In this document: positions 24,549 through 33,473 of the stretch, one piece after another
Numbering within the stretch: the stretch's first letter is position 1
Layout: every line of letters begins with the position of its first letter
NCBI GenBank assembly: GCA_963821755.1
Contig: CAWGEX010000005.1
Span: forward strand, 868,001 to 932,000
Length of the DNA stretch: 64,000 nucleotides
From: Bog-473 sp963821755
Lineage (GTDB): Bacteria > Actinomycetota > Acidimicrobiia > Acidimicrobiales > RAAP-2
Direction: 5' to 3'
Position numbers and translations under genes: made by a program
The notes under the pieces: generated by a model
Told to the model about the DNA's origin: nothing
Seen by the model: the letters and a program-made list of their open reading frames with translations, nothing else
Database searches by the model: none

Positions 24549-26616
24549 GTGACAATGCTGGCCTTTTCGGCGCCGAGCGGGGTCATCCTCCAGGGTGTCA
24601 TCGTGGGCCTCGGCTACGGACTGTTGGCGGTCGGACTGGTCCTGATCTACCGCACCAACCGGGTGCTCAACTTTGCGCAGGGCCAGATCGGTGTCATCGC
24701 CGCCGTCTTCCTGGTCAAGCTCACCGCCGACTTCCACTTCGAGTACTGGTTCGCCCTCGTGCTCTCCGTCAGCCTGGCCGCCGGGGTCGGGGGCTTGTCC
24801 GAACTGGTGCTGCGGCGCTTGTTCACCCGACCTCGCGTGCTGGTGATGGTGGCCACCATCGGGCTGAGCGAGGTGCTGCTGGCCCTGACCGCGCTGCCCT
24901 TCATCCGGCCCCACAATCTCTACAAGCCGGTACCGGTGCCCTTCGACCTGTCGTTCACGGTCGGGACCGTCCTGATCACGCCGTCCGAGGTGCTCACCTT
25001 GATCGTCGCCCCGCTGGTGGTGATCGGACTGGTGGTGGCCGTGCGCTGGACCCCATGGGGCCTGTCCATGCCGCGCCATGTCGGAGAACGCCGACTCGGC
25101 GCGCCTCTCGGGGGTGTGGGTGCGACGGACGTCCACCTTGACCTGGATCGTGGCCGGTGCGCTCTCCGCCTTCAACGCCATCCTGCTGGCGCCCGGCCAG
25201 ACCAGCGCGCTGGTGCAGGCCGTCAGCCCGGACCTGCTCCTCTTCGCCCTGACGGCGGCGCTGGTCGGCGCCATGGTCAATCTCACGGTGGCGTTCGTGG
25301 CCGGCATCGGGGTGGGGGTGCTCTACGAGGTCCTGCAGTGGAACTTCCTCAGCGCGCAGAACAGCACGGCGAAATTGGAGCTGGTCTTCTTCGTCTTGCT
25401 GCTGGCCGTGATGCTGATCAGGGTGGGGGCGCTTCGAAAGACCAGTCGTTCCGTCTCGAGCTCGACCTGGCTGCAGGGCGCGGTCACGGTCCGGGGCTCG
25501 TTCGACAAGCTGCGACAACGCGTCTCGACCTCGGGCATCTGGCTGGCGGTCGCCGTGGCGGTGTTCCTGCCCCTCGTGCTCAACGTGGGACGCAACTATC
25601 TCTTCGCCCAGGTCTGCATCTTTGCCATCATTGCGCTCTCGCTTACCGTGCTCACCGGCTGGGCCGGCCAGGTGTCGCTGGGTCAGTTCGGCCTGGTGGC
25701 CGTCGGCGCGCTCATGGCGGCCCACCTCGGGAACTCGATTCCCCTCCCGGTCCTGCTGCTCTTCGCCGGCGCGGTGACGGCGGTCGTGGCCATCATCGTC
25801 GGCCTGCCCGCCCTGCGCGTGCCCGGTCTCTTCCTGGCCGTCAGCACGCTCGGCTTCGCCCTCTTCATGCAGGTGGCGGTGGTGGCGACGCCGTGCTTCA
25901 CCTTGCCCGTCCTCAACAAGACGCTCTGTGTGGGGCTGCCGTCCGACGTCCCCACGGTGGTCACGAACCCGACGCTGTTCGGCCTCAACCTGTCGTCGCC
26001 GCAGGCCTTCGCCTGGTTCTCGCTGGGCATGCTCTTCCTCTCGATCCTGGCCGTGCGCATGTGGCGTGACAAAGGCGTGGCCCGCCGTCTGGTGGCCGTG
26101 CGCGACAACGAGATCGGGGCGGCCGGCATGGGCATCCCGGTCCTGCGCACCAAGCTGCTCGCCTTCGGCCTCTCGGGCTTCATGGCCGGCTACGCCGGCG
26201 TCCTCTTCGCCTACGCCACCGGGCAGCTGAGCACCACCAGCTTCGATCCCACCGTCTCGTTCCTGGTCATCGCCATGGTGGTCATCGGTGGGTTGGGGTC
26301 GATCCCCGGGGCCATCCTGGGCGCCCTCTACCTCGAAGGGCTGCCGGCCCTCTTCGGGTCCAACCCGACGATCCAGTTCCTGACCAGCGGGCTCGGGTTG
26401 ATCGCCTTCATCCTCTACCTGCCCGGTGGCCTGGCCCAGGTGCTCCACCGGCTGGGCGACGCCATCACGGTGGGTATCCGATCGGCCCAGCAGCGCTACT
26501 CGGGCGATGGCCCGGACTCGCCGGCGCCGGACGGCCACCTCTCCGAGCCGGCCCTGCCGCCCTCGGGCGGACCCCCGGTCAACCCGGCGCTGGTGGCGGG
26601 ACGGGTGGAACCGTGA
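24549..26616 (+). CDS. LivH-LivM fused branched-chain-type ABC permease, with one frame break
   Basis: The gene encodes both membrane subunits of a HAAT/Liv-type importer in one chain of about 688 residues. The LivH part (GTG 24549 to ~25068) has GVILQGVIVGLGYGLLAVGLVLIYRTNRVLNFAQGQIG and ends at RWTPWGLSM. The homologous continuation RAMSENADSARLSGVWV then appears one frame over: removing one C from ATGCCGCGCC near 25066 restores LSMRAMSENADSARL. From ~25500 the LivM part follows, with GWAGQVSLGQFGLVAVGA, GLPALRVPGLFLAV and the EAA-like loop GAAGMGIPVLRTKLLAFGLSGFMAGYAG. The C-terminal 45 residues are Pro/Ser-rich. Its stop overlaps the livG start as GTGA. Confidence 0.9.
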
Positions 26617-27494
26617 GCGCGGCCAGGTCTGCGACCTCCACCGAGGTGGGCGCGCTCGGGTTCCCTACCGCACCGGCCCGCCTCGACGTCCAGAACCTCG
26701 GCGTGAGCTTCGGCGGGGTGCACGCCGTGGTCGACGTCAGCTTCACGGCCGAGCCGGGGTCCATCGTCGGCCTGATCGGCGCCAACGGATCGGGCAAGAC
26801 GACCACGCTCGACATGATCTCGGGCCTGGTCCAACCCCAGCGCGGGTCGGTGCTCCTCGACGGTGTCGATCTGCGTGAGTACCTGCCCGAGGAACGCCAG
26901 CGCACCGGGATGATCCGTTCGTTCCAGGACTGCCGCCTCTACCCCGAGCTGTCGGTGCACGACGTCCTCATGCTGTGCGAGGACGCCAAACACGAGGTGT
27001 CGGTGATCTCCACCACGCTGCAGCTCCCCTGGGCCCGTCGGGCCGAAAAGAGGAAGTCGGCCGCCGTGGACCGGGTGATCGAAGCCTTCGGGCTCGAGCA
27101 CTTCCGCCATCACCGGACGGCCGAGATCTCGACCGGGACCCGCCGGGTGGTCGATCTGGCCTCCATCGTGTTGGCCAACCCGCGGCTGCTCCTCCTCGAT
27201 GAACCGACGGCCGGCATCGCCCAACGGGAGGCCGAAGCGTTCATCCCGCTCCTCCAGCGCCTCCACACCGTGGCCGATACCACCATTGTCCTGGTCGAGC
27301 ACGATGTCCCCCTGGTCTTCGAGCTGTGCTCTCAGGTGGTGGTGATGGAACTGGGCCGCGTGGCCGCCGCCGGGCCGCCGGAGGTGGTCCGCGCTGACCC
27401 GAAGGCGCTGGCGGCGTACCTTGGTGCCAGTGACGAGGCGCTTCTCGTCTCTGGTCCTACCCGGACGGCGTCCGCGGTAGAGGGGGAGCATTGA
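26613..27494 (+). CDS. LivG-type ABC transporter ATP-binding protein
   Basis: This 293-residue ATPase of a branched-chain-amino-acid-type (HAAT) importer has Walker A GANGSGKTTT near residue 58, the LivG-specific insertion region GMIRSFQDCRLYPELSVHDVL, a variant signature ISTGTRRVVDLA near 172 and Walker B LLLLDEPTAGIAQREA, ending VEHDVPLVFELC. The signature departs from LSGG (STGT), as in some LivG homologues. The first ~25 residues are an unconserved leader. GTG 26613 is coupled to the permease stop. It should dimerise with the LivF domain of the MFS fusion. Confidence 0.93.
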   Translation: MSAARSATSTEVGALGFPTAPARLDVQNLGVSFGGVHAVVDVSFTAEPGSIVGLIGANGSGKTTTLDMISGLVQPQRGSVLLDGVDLREYLPEERQRTGMIRSFQDCRLYPELSVHDVLMLCEDAKHEVSVISTTLQLPWARRAEKRKSAAVDRVIEAFGLEHFRHHRTAEISTGTRRVVDLASIVLANPRLLLLDEPTAGIAQREAEAFIPLLQRLHTVADTTIVLVEHDVPLVFELCSQVVVMELGRVAAAGPPEVVRADPKALAAYLGASDEALLVSGPTRTASAVEGEH

Positions 27495-27507
27495 CGACGG
27501 GGGGACG

Positions 27508-29040
27508 ATGAACACATCGACGATCAATCCACTGGCACCGGTCGGCCGCACCTGGCGCCGCCTGCGCCGCCGACCGCGGGCCATGCAGATCCGGACCGTG
27601 CTGATGATCCTGGCCGTCGTGGTCGGCCTGGTCCTCTGGATCGTGATGGCCCCGTCGGGGGCGCCGGGCTCGGCGCAGGGCGCCGGGGCCAGCGAGGTGC
27701 CGGTGGTGGCGGCCGCGTCCACCGTGACGCCGGTGAGCCAGGCCAGCACCAGCACGCGTGGCGTCTCGGCTCACGGCATCAACGTGGTCTTCCCCGTCAT
27801 CTCGCTCAGCAGTATCGCGGGCCGGCTCGGCCTGTCCGAAGACAAGGAGTACGGCGACCAGACCAAGGCCATCCACCTCTTCGTCGACCAGATCAACCAG
27901 GCGGGCGGGATCCACGGCCGCAGCATCGTTCCGATCATCGTCACCTTCGACCCCACCGATACCGCCGGCATGAACGCGCTCTGCAAGCAGTGGACCATCG
28001 GCAGTCCCCCGGTCTTTGCCGTCATCGACGCCATCGGGACGTGGACGGGGAACAACCAGTTGTGTGTCACCCAACAGGGGCACACCCCCATGATCGGCGA
28101 GTGGACCACGGTCACCAACTGGACCCAACTGGGCTCCCCCTACCTCTGGTGGACCGGCGCCGATCAGGCTCCGGTGCTCAGCGCCACCATCAACTGGGGG
28201 CTGAGCTCGGGCCGGTTGACCAAGGGCAAGACGGTGGGGGTCGTGGTGTCGGACCAGGCCAGCGACCAGACCGCCCTCAATTCGTACCTGCTGCCCGACC
28301 TGAGGAAGGCCGGCGTCACCGCCAAGGTCCTCACCGTGGCCTCCAACATCGATGAGACCGCCAGCACCAACTCCGATGCGCAGCTGGCCGTCGAGAGCCT
28401 GAAATCGCAAGGCATTGCCTCGGTCATCCCGATGCTGCCCGAAAACGCGCTCTTCCCCTACCTGGCGGACGAGAACGCGCAGCAGTACTACCCCAAGCTC
28501 CTGCTGAGCGACTACCAGTCGAGCATCGAGGTGGCGCTCGGGCTCATCCCGGTGCCCTACGAACAAGCACTGAACGGTCAAGAGGGCGTGACCACCGAGA
28601 CCCTGGGGGGCATCGACGACGCCCGGCCGGAAAGCCAGGGTGGCTATGACCCGGGCCTGCGGTCGTGCTTCACCACGTGGCACAAGGCCTATCCGGCCGT
28701 GCCCAAGGGTGAGCAGAACTTCTACATCGAGGAGCAGGGCCCCGTCGGAAACTGGTGCAGTGCCATCCGCCTCTTCGCCCAGGCCGCCACCAGTGCCGGT
28801 CCGAATCTCAACCGGCGCACCTTCGTGACCGCCATGTCGAAGATCCAGAACTTCCCGGGAGCCGACACTCCGATCTGGAGCTTCGGCCCGAACAAGATGT
28901 ACGGTCCGACGCAGTACCAGGTGGTGAAGATCCACAACAACGTGCCGCCATCGTCCCAGTGCGTCCTGAAGTCGAATCACCAACCCCAAGGGACGTGCTG
29001 GGTCCCCGTGCAACCGTTCAAGCCGCTGCCCAGTTCATAA
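27508..29040 (+). CDS. Liv-type periplasmic (extracytoplasmic) substrate-binding protein with N-terminal membrane anchor
   Basis: This 510-residue solute-binding protein has the type I periplasmic-binding fold. An N-terminal segment RTVLMILAVVVGLVLWIVM (residues ~28-46) after a very basic leader acts as an uncleaved anchor or signal; no lipobox cysteine is visible. The mature domain shows DKEYGDQTKAIHLFVDQINQAGGIHGRSI, typical of Leu/Ile/Val-binding proteins and relatives that take up amides, aromatic acids or urea. The context is the last gene of the transport set, and with sugar-processing enzymes upstream the ligand may be a sugar acid rather than an amino acid (inference). Its final codons and TAA stop form the first unit of a 14-bp tandem repeat. 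Confidence 0.92.
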   Translation: MNTSTINPLAPVGRTWRRLRRRPRAMQIRTVLMILAVVVGLVLWIVMAPSGAPGSAQGAGASEVPVVAAASTVTPVSQASTSTRGVSAHGINVVFPVISLSSIAGRLGLSEDKEYGDQTKAIHLFVDQINQAGGIHGRSIVPIIVTFDPTDTAGMNALCKQWTIGSPPVFAVIDAIGTWTGNNQLCVTQQGHTPMIGEWTTVTNWTQLGSPYLWWTGADQAPVLSATINWGLSSGRLTKGKTVGVVVSDQASDQTALNSYLLPDLRKAGVTAKVLTVASNIDETASTNSDAQLAVESLKSQGIASVIPMLPENALFPYLADENAQQYYPKLLLSDYQSSIEVALGLIPVPYEQALNGQEGVTTETLGGIDDARPESQGGYDPGLRSCFTTWHKAYPAVPKGEQNFYIEEQGPVGNWCSAIRLFAQAATSAGPNLNRRTFVTAMSKIQNFPGADTPIWSFGPNKMYGPTQYQVVKIHNNVPPSSQCVLKSNHQPQGTCWVPVQPFKPLPSS

Positions 29041-29114
29041 CTCCCAGTTGGTTACTGCCGGTTCATAACGACTGGTTTATAGCGACCGGTTCATAACGAC
29101 CGGTTCATAATTTC
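29031..29114 (+). repeat. six tandem 14-bp units starting at the livK stop codon
   Basis: Units begin at 29031, 29045, 29059, 29073, 29087 and 29101; the commonest form is CGGTTCATAACGAC. The first unit overlaps the last coding codons and TAA stop of the binding-protein gene, and TAA or TAG recurs in later units. Parts of neighbouring units can pair (CCGGT with ACCGG across eight bases), so the array could make weak hairpins between the convergent genes. No T-run follows. Confidence 0.9.
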
Positions 29115-29122
29115 ATCCGGCG

Positions 29123-29722
29123 TCAACCGAAGACGCCGAATGTGTTCGCCTCGATGAGCACCACCACGCCGATGACGCAAAAGAGCACCGGCGCGGCGAA
29201 GGCGCCGATCCGGGTGGTCAAGGCGCGGCTGCGTGGGTGGCGCCCAGCGCTCAGGATGAACAGGGTGAGCAGGATCTCGAGGACCACGAAGACGAACGCG
29301 GTGACGACGCGCCCTCCGGCGTCGGCGGTGCGGAACAACGGGATGTAGACGGCGAGATTGTCGCCGCCCGCGCCGATGGTCACCAGGGCAGCCGCGGTGA
29401 GCCCGGCCCCGTAGGCCCGCCGGGCGGCGCGCTCGTGGGCCTCGGGGTGGCGCAGGGCGATGAGCCCTCGGATGCCCAGGGCCAGGGGCACCAGGCCCAG
29501 GAGCCCGATGAGTCGGGCGGGCACCTCGAAGAGGGCGATGGCCGCGGCGGCGGCCAGAAGGAGCAGGACGGTGAATCCGACCACCTGGCCGGCGGCGATC
29601 CGACGCGCCCTGGCCGGCGGTGCGGCGGCCACCATGGCCACGGCCACGACGCCGTTGTCCACGTTGGTGCTGACGAACGCCAAGGCGGCGACCCCGATTT
29701 CGGCCGGAAGGCCGGCCAGCAT
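29123..29722 (-). CDS. CadD-family cadmium resistance/LysE-like transporter
   Basis: This 199-residue membrane protein has about five to six hydrophobic helices. The conserved charged motif FVSTNVDNGVVAV near residues 16-28 and the matching GAGGDNLAVYIPLF in the second half are the DN-containing repeats of the CadD/LysE superfamily; members export Cd2+ or protect against it. The gene is convergent with the livK gene across the 14-bp repeat and follows the dioxygenase gene by ten bases, suggesting co-transcription with it. The true substrate is uncertain. Confidence 0.8.
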   Translation of the reverse strand: MLAGLPAEIGVAALAFVSTNVDNGVVAVAMVAAAPPARARRIAAGQVVGFTVLLLLAAAAAIALFEVPARLIGLLGLVPLALGIRGLIALRHPEAHERAARRAYGAGLTAAALVTIGAGGDNLAVYIPLFRTADAGGRVVTAFVFVVLEILLTLFILSAGRHPRSRALTTRIGAFAAPVLFCVIGVVVLIEANTFGVFG

Positions 29723-29732
29723 CGGAAGCTCG

Positions 29733-30593
29733 TCAGCCGTCGGTGCGCGCAGGCATGGCGGGCCCGAACGGTTGGTCGCCCCGCAGCGTCACCCGGTGGG
29801 CGAAGCGCGGCGTGTCCCCGTAGTCGTCCAGCGCGTAGTGCATGGTGGCCCGGTTGTCCCAGAAGGCGACCGACCCGGCCCGCCACCGGAACCGGCACGT
29901 GAACTCGGGCTGTACGCAGTGCCGGTAGAGCATCTCGAGGATGGCGTTGCTCTCGTTCTTGGACAGGCCCAGGATCGACTGGGTGAACTGGCCGTTGACG
30001 AACAGCCCGTTGCGTCCGGTTTCGGGGTGGGTGCGCACGACCGGATGGATGGCCGGCAGCAGCTTCTCGTACCAGACGCCGTTCCATTCGTAGCCGCCCC
30101 GGGCGTCGACGTCGGCGGCGAACCACGGGTCATGGTGGATGGCGATCAACCCGTCGCACAGGGTCCGCACGCCCGGAGCCAGGCCGTCGTAGGCGTCCTG
30201 AAGGCTGGCCCACATGGTGTCGCCCCCGACCTCGGGTGCCTGGATCATGTAGAGGATCGAGCCCATGGCGGGCGTCTGCGTGAACGTCACGTCGGTGTGC
30301 CACCAGCTGGCCCGGTCCACCTTGCCGTCGATGGCCAACACCTCGGTGCTCTCCTTGATGGAGGGGAGCACAGGGTGGGCCTCGGTCACGACACCGAATT
30401 GCCGGGCGAAATCGGCCTGCTGCTCGGGCGTGAGCGACTGATCGCGGAAGAAGATCACATGGTGCGTGTTCAACGCTTCACGCACGGCGGCCACGACGGG
30501 AGGCGCCAATGGCTTCGACAGGTCGATGTCCCAGATCTCAGCTCCGATGGTGGGGGAGAGGGGATGCACGCTGAGGCCGGTGGCAATGGTCAC
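29733..30593 (-). CDS. TauD/TfdA-family Fe(II)/2-oxoglutarate dioxygenase
   Basis: This 286-residue non-heme iron dioxygenase has the facial triad H99-x-D101 in WWHTDVTFT and distal H266 in AHRVTLRG, whose nearby Arg binds 2-oxoglutarate. Length and sequence (LSPTIGAEIWDIDLSKPL, ALNTHHVIFFRDQSLTPEQQ) match taurine/alkylsulfate dioxygenases, which release sulfite or hydroxylate small acids. GTG 30593 is preferred because TIATGLSVHPLSPTIGAEI begins the family's conserved start; a frame without stop extends about 39 codons further upstream. It is divergent from the hydrolase at 30733. A sulfotransferase nearby (31864) gives a faint sulfur-metabolism theme, but that link is speculative. Confidence 0.9.
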   Translation of the reverse strand: MTIATGLSVHPLSPTIGAEIWDIDLSKPLAPPVVAAVREALNTHHVIFFRDQSLTPEQQADFARQFGVVTEAHPVLPSIKESTEVLAIDGKVDRASWWHTDVTFTQTPAMGSILYMIQAPEVGGDTMWASLQDAYDGLAPGVRTLCDGLIAIHHDPWFAADVDARGGYEWNGVWYEKLLPAIHPVVRTHPETGRNGLFVNGQFTQSILGLSKNESNAILEMLYRHCVQPEFTCRFRWRAGSVAFWDNRATMHYALDDYGDTPRFAHRVTLRGDQPFGPAMPARTDG

Positions 30594-30732
30594 CCAGGCA
30601 TTGTGCCCGACGGCGGGGTCGTACTCAATCCGGCCCGGCCCGATGCCCTCTACATTGAGCAGATGAGCAGATCCACCACGGCGGAGCCCCACCACGGCGG
30701 GGAGCGCCAAGGGGATCGAGGAAGGGAGCCAG

Positions 30733-31797
30733 ATGGGCAGTGCTGAGAGCGGTGACGGGCCAACTCTGGTGCTGCCCGCGCCAGCGAGGAATTACTCCCC
30801 GTGGTACCAGTGGATGACGCGGCTGGCGGCCACCAGGCACGAAGACCCCTTGCCCGAAGAGGATCTCGACTCGCTCCCCGCCTGGAAGGCACGACGCCGG
30901 CAACGCCTGGTGGCCCTGCTGGGCCAGATGCCCGAGCCGGTCCCTCTCGACCTCGAGACGCTGGAGTCGGTGCAGTGCGACGGGTACCGGCGGGACAAGG
31001 TGGTGTTCGACAGCGAGGAGACCATGTCGGTGCCGGCTTACCTGCTCGTTCCCGATGGCCGGGTCAGCCCGGAGGCCGCCGTGCTGGCCTGTCACGGCCA
31101 CGGCCCGGGAAAGTCCCAAGTGGTCGGCCTCGAGCACACCAACCAGCCCAACGGCGACTACGCGCGTCAGCTGGTCCGGCAGGGCTACGTGGTGTTGGCG
31201 CCCGACCTCCGCTGTTTCGGGGAGCGCCAGGACTGGAACCCCGACGACCACTACGCCTGCGACACCAACCTCGTCCACGCGGTGATGGCCGGGTGGAACC
31301 CCCTGGCGCAAACCGTGTGGGATATGCAGCGATGCCTCGATGTCCTGGCGGCTCATCCCCTGGTGGATGCGGGCCGCATCGGGATGGTCGGCCTGTCCCA
31401 GGGCGGAACGGTCACGCTCTTCACCGCGGCCTTCGACGAGCGGGTGGCGGCCGCCGTGGTCAGCGGGTACTTCTCCTCCTGGGCGGTGGCCCACAAGATG
31501 CCCTGGAACATGTGCGGATCGCAGGTGCTCTACGACATGCTGGGCAAGTTGGAGCATGAGGACCTGGGAGCGCTGATCGCGCCGCGCCCCCTACTCATCG
31601 AGTCCGGGACGGACGACGATCTGTTCCCCGTCGCCACCGCCACCGAGACGGTCCGGCGCACGCGACTGGTCTACGACCGCGAGGGCGTGGGAGACCGGTT
31701 GGTGCACGACGTCTTCGAGGGTGGGCACCAGTGGCACGGGGTGGCCGCCGTGGACTTCCTCAACCACTGGCTGTCGCACAGCCCGCCCACCGGGTAG
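30733..31797 (+). CDS. alpha/beta hydrolase of the acetyl-xylan-esterase/dienelactone-hydrolase type (Abhydrolase_7-like)
   Basis: This 354-residue serine hydrolase has a long helical N-terminal extension (residues ~20-75) before the hydrolase core. The oxyanion-side motif VLACHGHGPGKSQV appears near 118, the nucleophile elbow GLSQGG with Ser222, an acid in DDDLFPV near 295, and the catalytic histidine in GGHQWHG near 335. Such proteins deacetylate or de-esterify carbohydrates or xenobiotics. The ATG at 30733 follows GGAGCCAG. It is monocistronic or reads into the sulfotransferase 66 bp downstream. Confidence 0.9.
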   Translation: MGSAESGDGPTLVLPAPARNYSPWYQWMTRLAATRHEDPLPEEDLDSLPAWKARRRQRLVALLGQMPEPVPLDLETLESVQCDGYRRDKVVFDSEETMSVPAYLLVPDGRVSPEAAVLACHGHGPGKSQVVGLEHTNQPNGDYARQLVRQGYVVLAPDLRCFGERQDWNPDDHYACDTNLVHAVMAGWNPLAQTVWDMQRCLDVLAAHPLVDAGRIGMVGLSQGGTVTLFTAAFDERVAAAVVSGYFSSWAVAHKMPWNMCGSQVLYDMLGKLEHEDLGALIAPRPLLIESGTDDDLFPVATATETVRRTRLVYDREGVGDRLVHDVFEGGHQWHGVAAVDFLNHWLSHSPPTG

Positions 31798-31863
31798 CTC
31801 CACCGTGAAGGTCGCCGCTAACCAAACTCCGTGTGCTCTCGGTGCGCTGTCGCTGCGGCGCAC

Positions 31864-32793
31864 ATGAACGGGCGCGGCGCACCCGATCGAACGACCGAGC
31901 CTCCCGTTCGCTACCGGTCACGCGATGAGGACAGCGCCCGCTGGCGGCACTTCCCCTTCCGGGCGGGGGACATCGTCATCAGCACCCGTTCCAAGAGCGG
32001 CACCACCTGGATGCAGATGATCTGCGCGCTCCTGGTGTTCCAAACTCCCGCCTTCCCCCAACCCCTGGCTGACCTCTCACCGTGGCTCGATTGGCTGATC
32101 ACACCGGAGGCCGAGGTCTACGCCCGACTGGCGGCCCAGCGTCACCGGCGCATCATCAAGACGCACACCCCGCTCGACGGGCTTCCGATCGACCGGCGGG
32201 TCACCTACATCGTGGTCGCACGGGACCCGCTCGATCTGGCGGTCTCGCTCTTCCACCAGAGCACCAACCTCAACCGGGACCGGATGCGCCAGCTCTCCGG
32301 CCAGCCCGCCCCGCCGCTCGCCGAAGACCCGCCGTCACCGACGACCGTGCACGAGTGGCTGGTGGCGTGGGTCGACTGGGAAGGCGAGGCCACCGAGCAC
32401 CTGGATTCACTGCCCGGGGTGATGCGGCATCTGTCCGACGCCTGGGCCCGCCGGGCCGAGCCCAACGTGGTGCTGGTGCACTACGACGACCTGTCGGGCG
32501 ATCTCGAAGGTGAGATGGGCCGCCTGGCTGATCGCCTGGGCATCGTGGTGCCGGAGGGGGCCCTGGTTCAGCTCGCCCACGAGGCCCGGTTCGAACAGAT
32601 GCGGGCCCGCGCCGGCCGAATCGTGCCGGACCCGATGGGGATCCTGGTGGACGGGACGCGCTTCTTTCGACGCGGTTCGTCGGGTGAGGGAAGAGAGGTG
32701 CTCTCATCCGAAGAGGTGGCGCACTACCGGGCGCGGGTGGCCCAGATGGGAGCACCCGAACTCATTCGTTGGCTCCACCATTGGGACGGGTGA
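31864..32793 (+). CDS. PAPS-dependent sulfotransferase
   Basis: This 309-residue enzyme transfers sulfate from PAPS to a hydroxyl or amine acceptor. The 5'-phosphosulfate loop STRSKSGTTWMQM lies near residues 40-52 and the 3'-phosphate-binding segment YIVVARDPLDLAVSLFHQ near 118-135, with a catalytic His candidate in KTHTPLDG. The overall pattern matches aryl/alcohol (cytosolic-type) sulfotransferases common in actinobacteria. ATG 31864 is preferred over an upstream GTG at 31831. The TGA stop lies at the head of a 7-bp repeat array. Confidence 0.9.
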   Translation: MNGRGAPDRTTEPPVRYRSRDEDSARWRHFPFRAGDIVISTRSKSGTTWMQMICALLVFQTPAFPQPLADLSPWLDWLITPEAEVYARLAAQRHRRIIKTHTPLDGLPIDRRVTYIVVARDPLDLAVSLFHQSTNLNRDRMRQLSGQPAPPLAEDPPSPTTVHEWLVAWVDWEGEATEHLDSLPGVMRHLSDAWARRAEPNVVLVHYDDLSGDLEGEMGRLADRLGIVVPEGALVQLAHEARFEQMRARAGRIVPDPMGILVDGTRFFRRGSSGEGREVLSSEEVAHYRARVAQMGAPELIRWLHHWDG

Positions 32794-32825
32794 CGGTGTG
32801 AGGCGTGACGGGTGACGCGTGACGG
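32790..32825 (+). repeat. GTGACG heptamer repeats between convergent genes
   Basis: GTGACG occurs at 32790, 32805, 32812 and 32819; the last three are strictly 7 bp apart. The sulfotransferase stop TGA (32791-32793) lies within the first copy. The array fills the 34-bp space to the convergent TIGR03086 gene ending at 32828. Confidence 0.75.
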
Positions 32826-32827
32826 GG

Positions 32828-33385
32828 TTAGGCCGACGTGACGGGCTGTCCTACGAAGTTCAGGAACCGCGTCTGCTCGTCGGCGCCGGCCGGCGACGCG
32901 ATCTTGTCGGCGAAGCCCCCGGGTCGTCGGACGGCGTCGTCGATGGGCGTGAGGATCGCCGTCGCCCCGGCCATGGCGGCCGGATCGAGCGTCGCGTCCT
33001 GCCCGATCGCCCGCGACAACTCCCACGTGTGCACGAGTGTGTCGGGGCAGATCAGCTGACCGACCAGTGCCTCGAAGGGCTGTTCCCCGAGCAAGCCGCG
33101 AATCGTCTTCGACCCGCGCTCGGGGTCATTGAGGGCGCCGCGCATGGCCTCGCTGGCGTCATGCCATTGCTCGGCCAGGTCACCGTCCTCATCGGGCTCG
33201 ACCGCTTTGGGTCCACCCAAGGTGGCCAATACCTTGCGCTGCGTGGTGATGGTGTGCGCCACCAAGTCGCGCACTGTCCAGTCCTCGTGCGGCGTGGGAG
33301 CGGACCACTGTCCATCTGAGATCACGTCGACCCTGGCCGAGAAGCCGCTCGCCACCAGCTCATAGAGGTCGGATACGTCGCTCAT
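32828..33385 (-). CDS. TIGR03086-family (DinB/mycothiol-dependent maleylpyruvate isomerase-like) protein
   Basis: This 185-residue four-helix-bundle protein carries the signature WTVRDLVAHTITTQRKVLATLGG near residues 35-57 and the later histidine in DTLVHTWELSRAIGQD, which supply the three-His metal site of the DinB/MDMPI superfamily. Members are metal-binding proteins in actinobacteria that make mycothiol; most have no known reaction. ATG 33385 is chosen (MSDVSDLYELVASGF). It is convergent with the sulfotransferase and 88 bp downstream of nagB on the same strand. Confidence 0.85.
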   Translation of the reverse strand: MSDVSDLYELVASGFSARVDVISDGQWSAPTPHEDWTVRDLVAHTITTQRKVLATLGGPKAVEPDEDGDLAEQWHDASEAMRGALNDPERGSKTIRGLLGEQPFEALVGQLICPDTLVHTWELSRAIGQDATLDPAAMAGATAILTPIDDAVRRPGGFADKIASPAGADEQTRFLNFVGQPVTSA

Positions 33386-33473
33386 GGCGGCCACCGTAGT
33401 GGAGCGCCGATCTCGTTGCCTGGGTGCGGAACGCCGTCCGTCCGGTTACGTCCCAGGCGCAGGGCCCCGACGG

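Noticed and set aside
25060..25080. Programmed ribosomal frameshift between LivH and LivM halves
   Set aside because: No slippery heptamer or downstream structure is evident, and similar one-base breaks occur in many unrelated genes here, favouring consensus error.
22743..25307. An 854-codon minus-strand frame opposite the MFS-LivF and LivHM genes
   Set aside because: Low-complexity His/Gln/Asp-rich translation, antisense to well-conserved proteins; a shadow of biased codon use.
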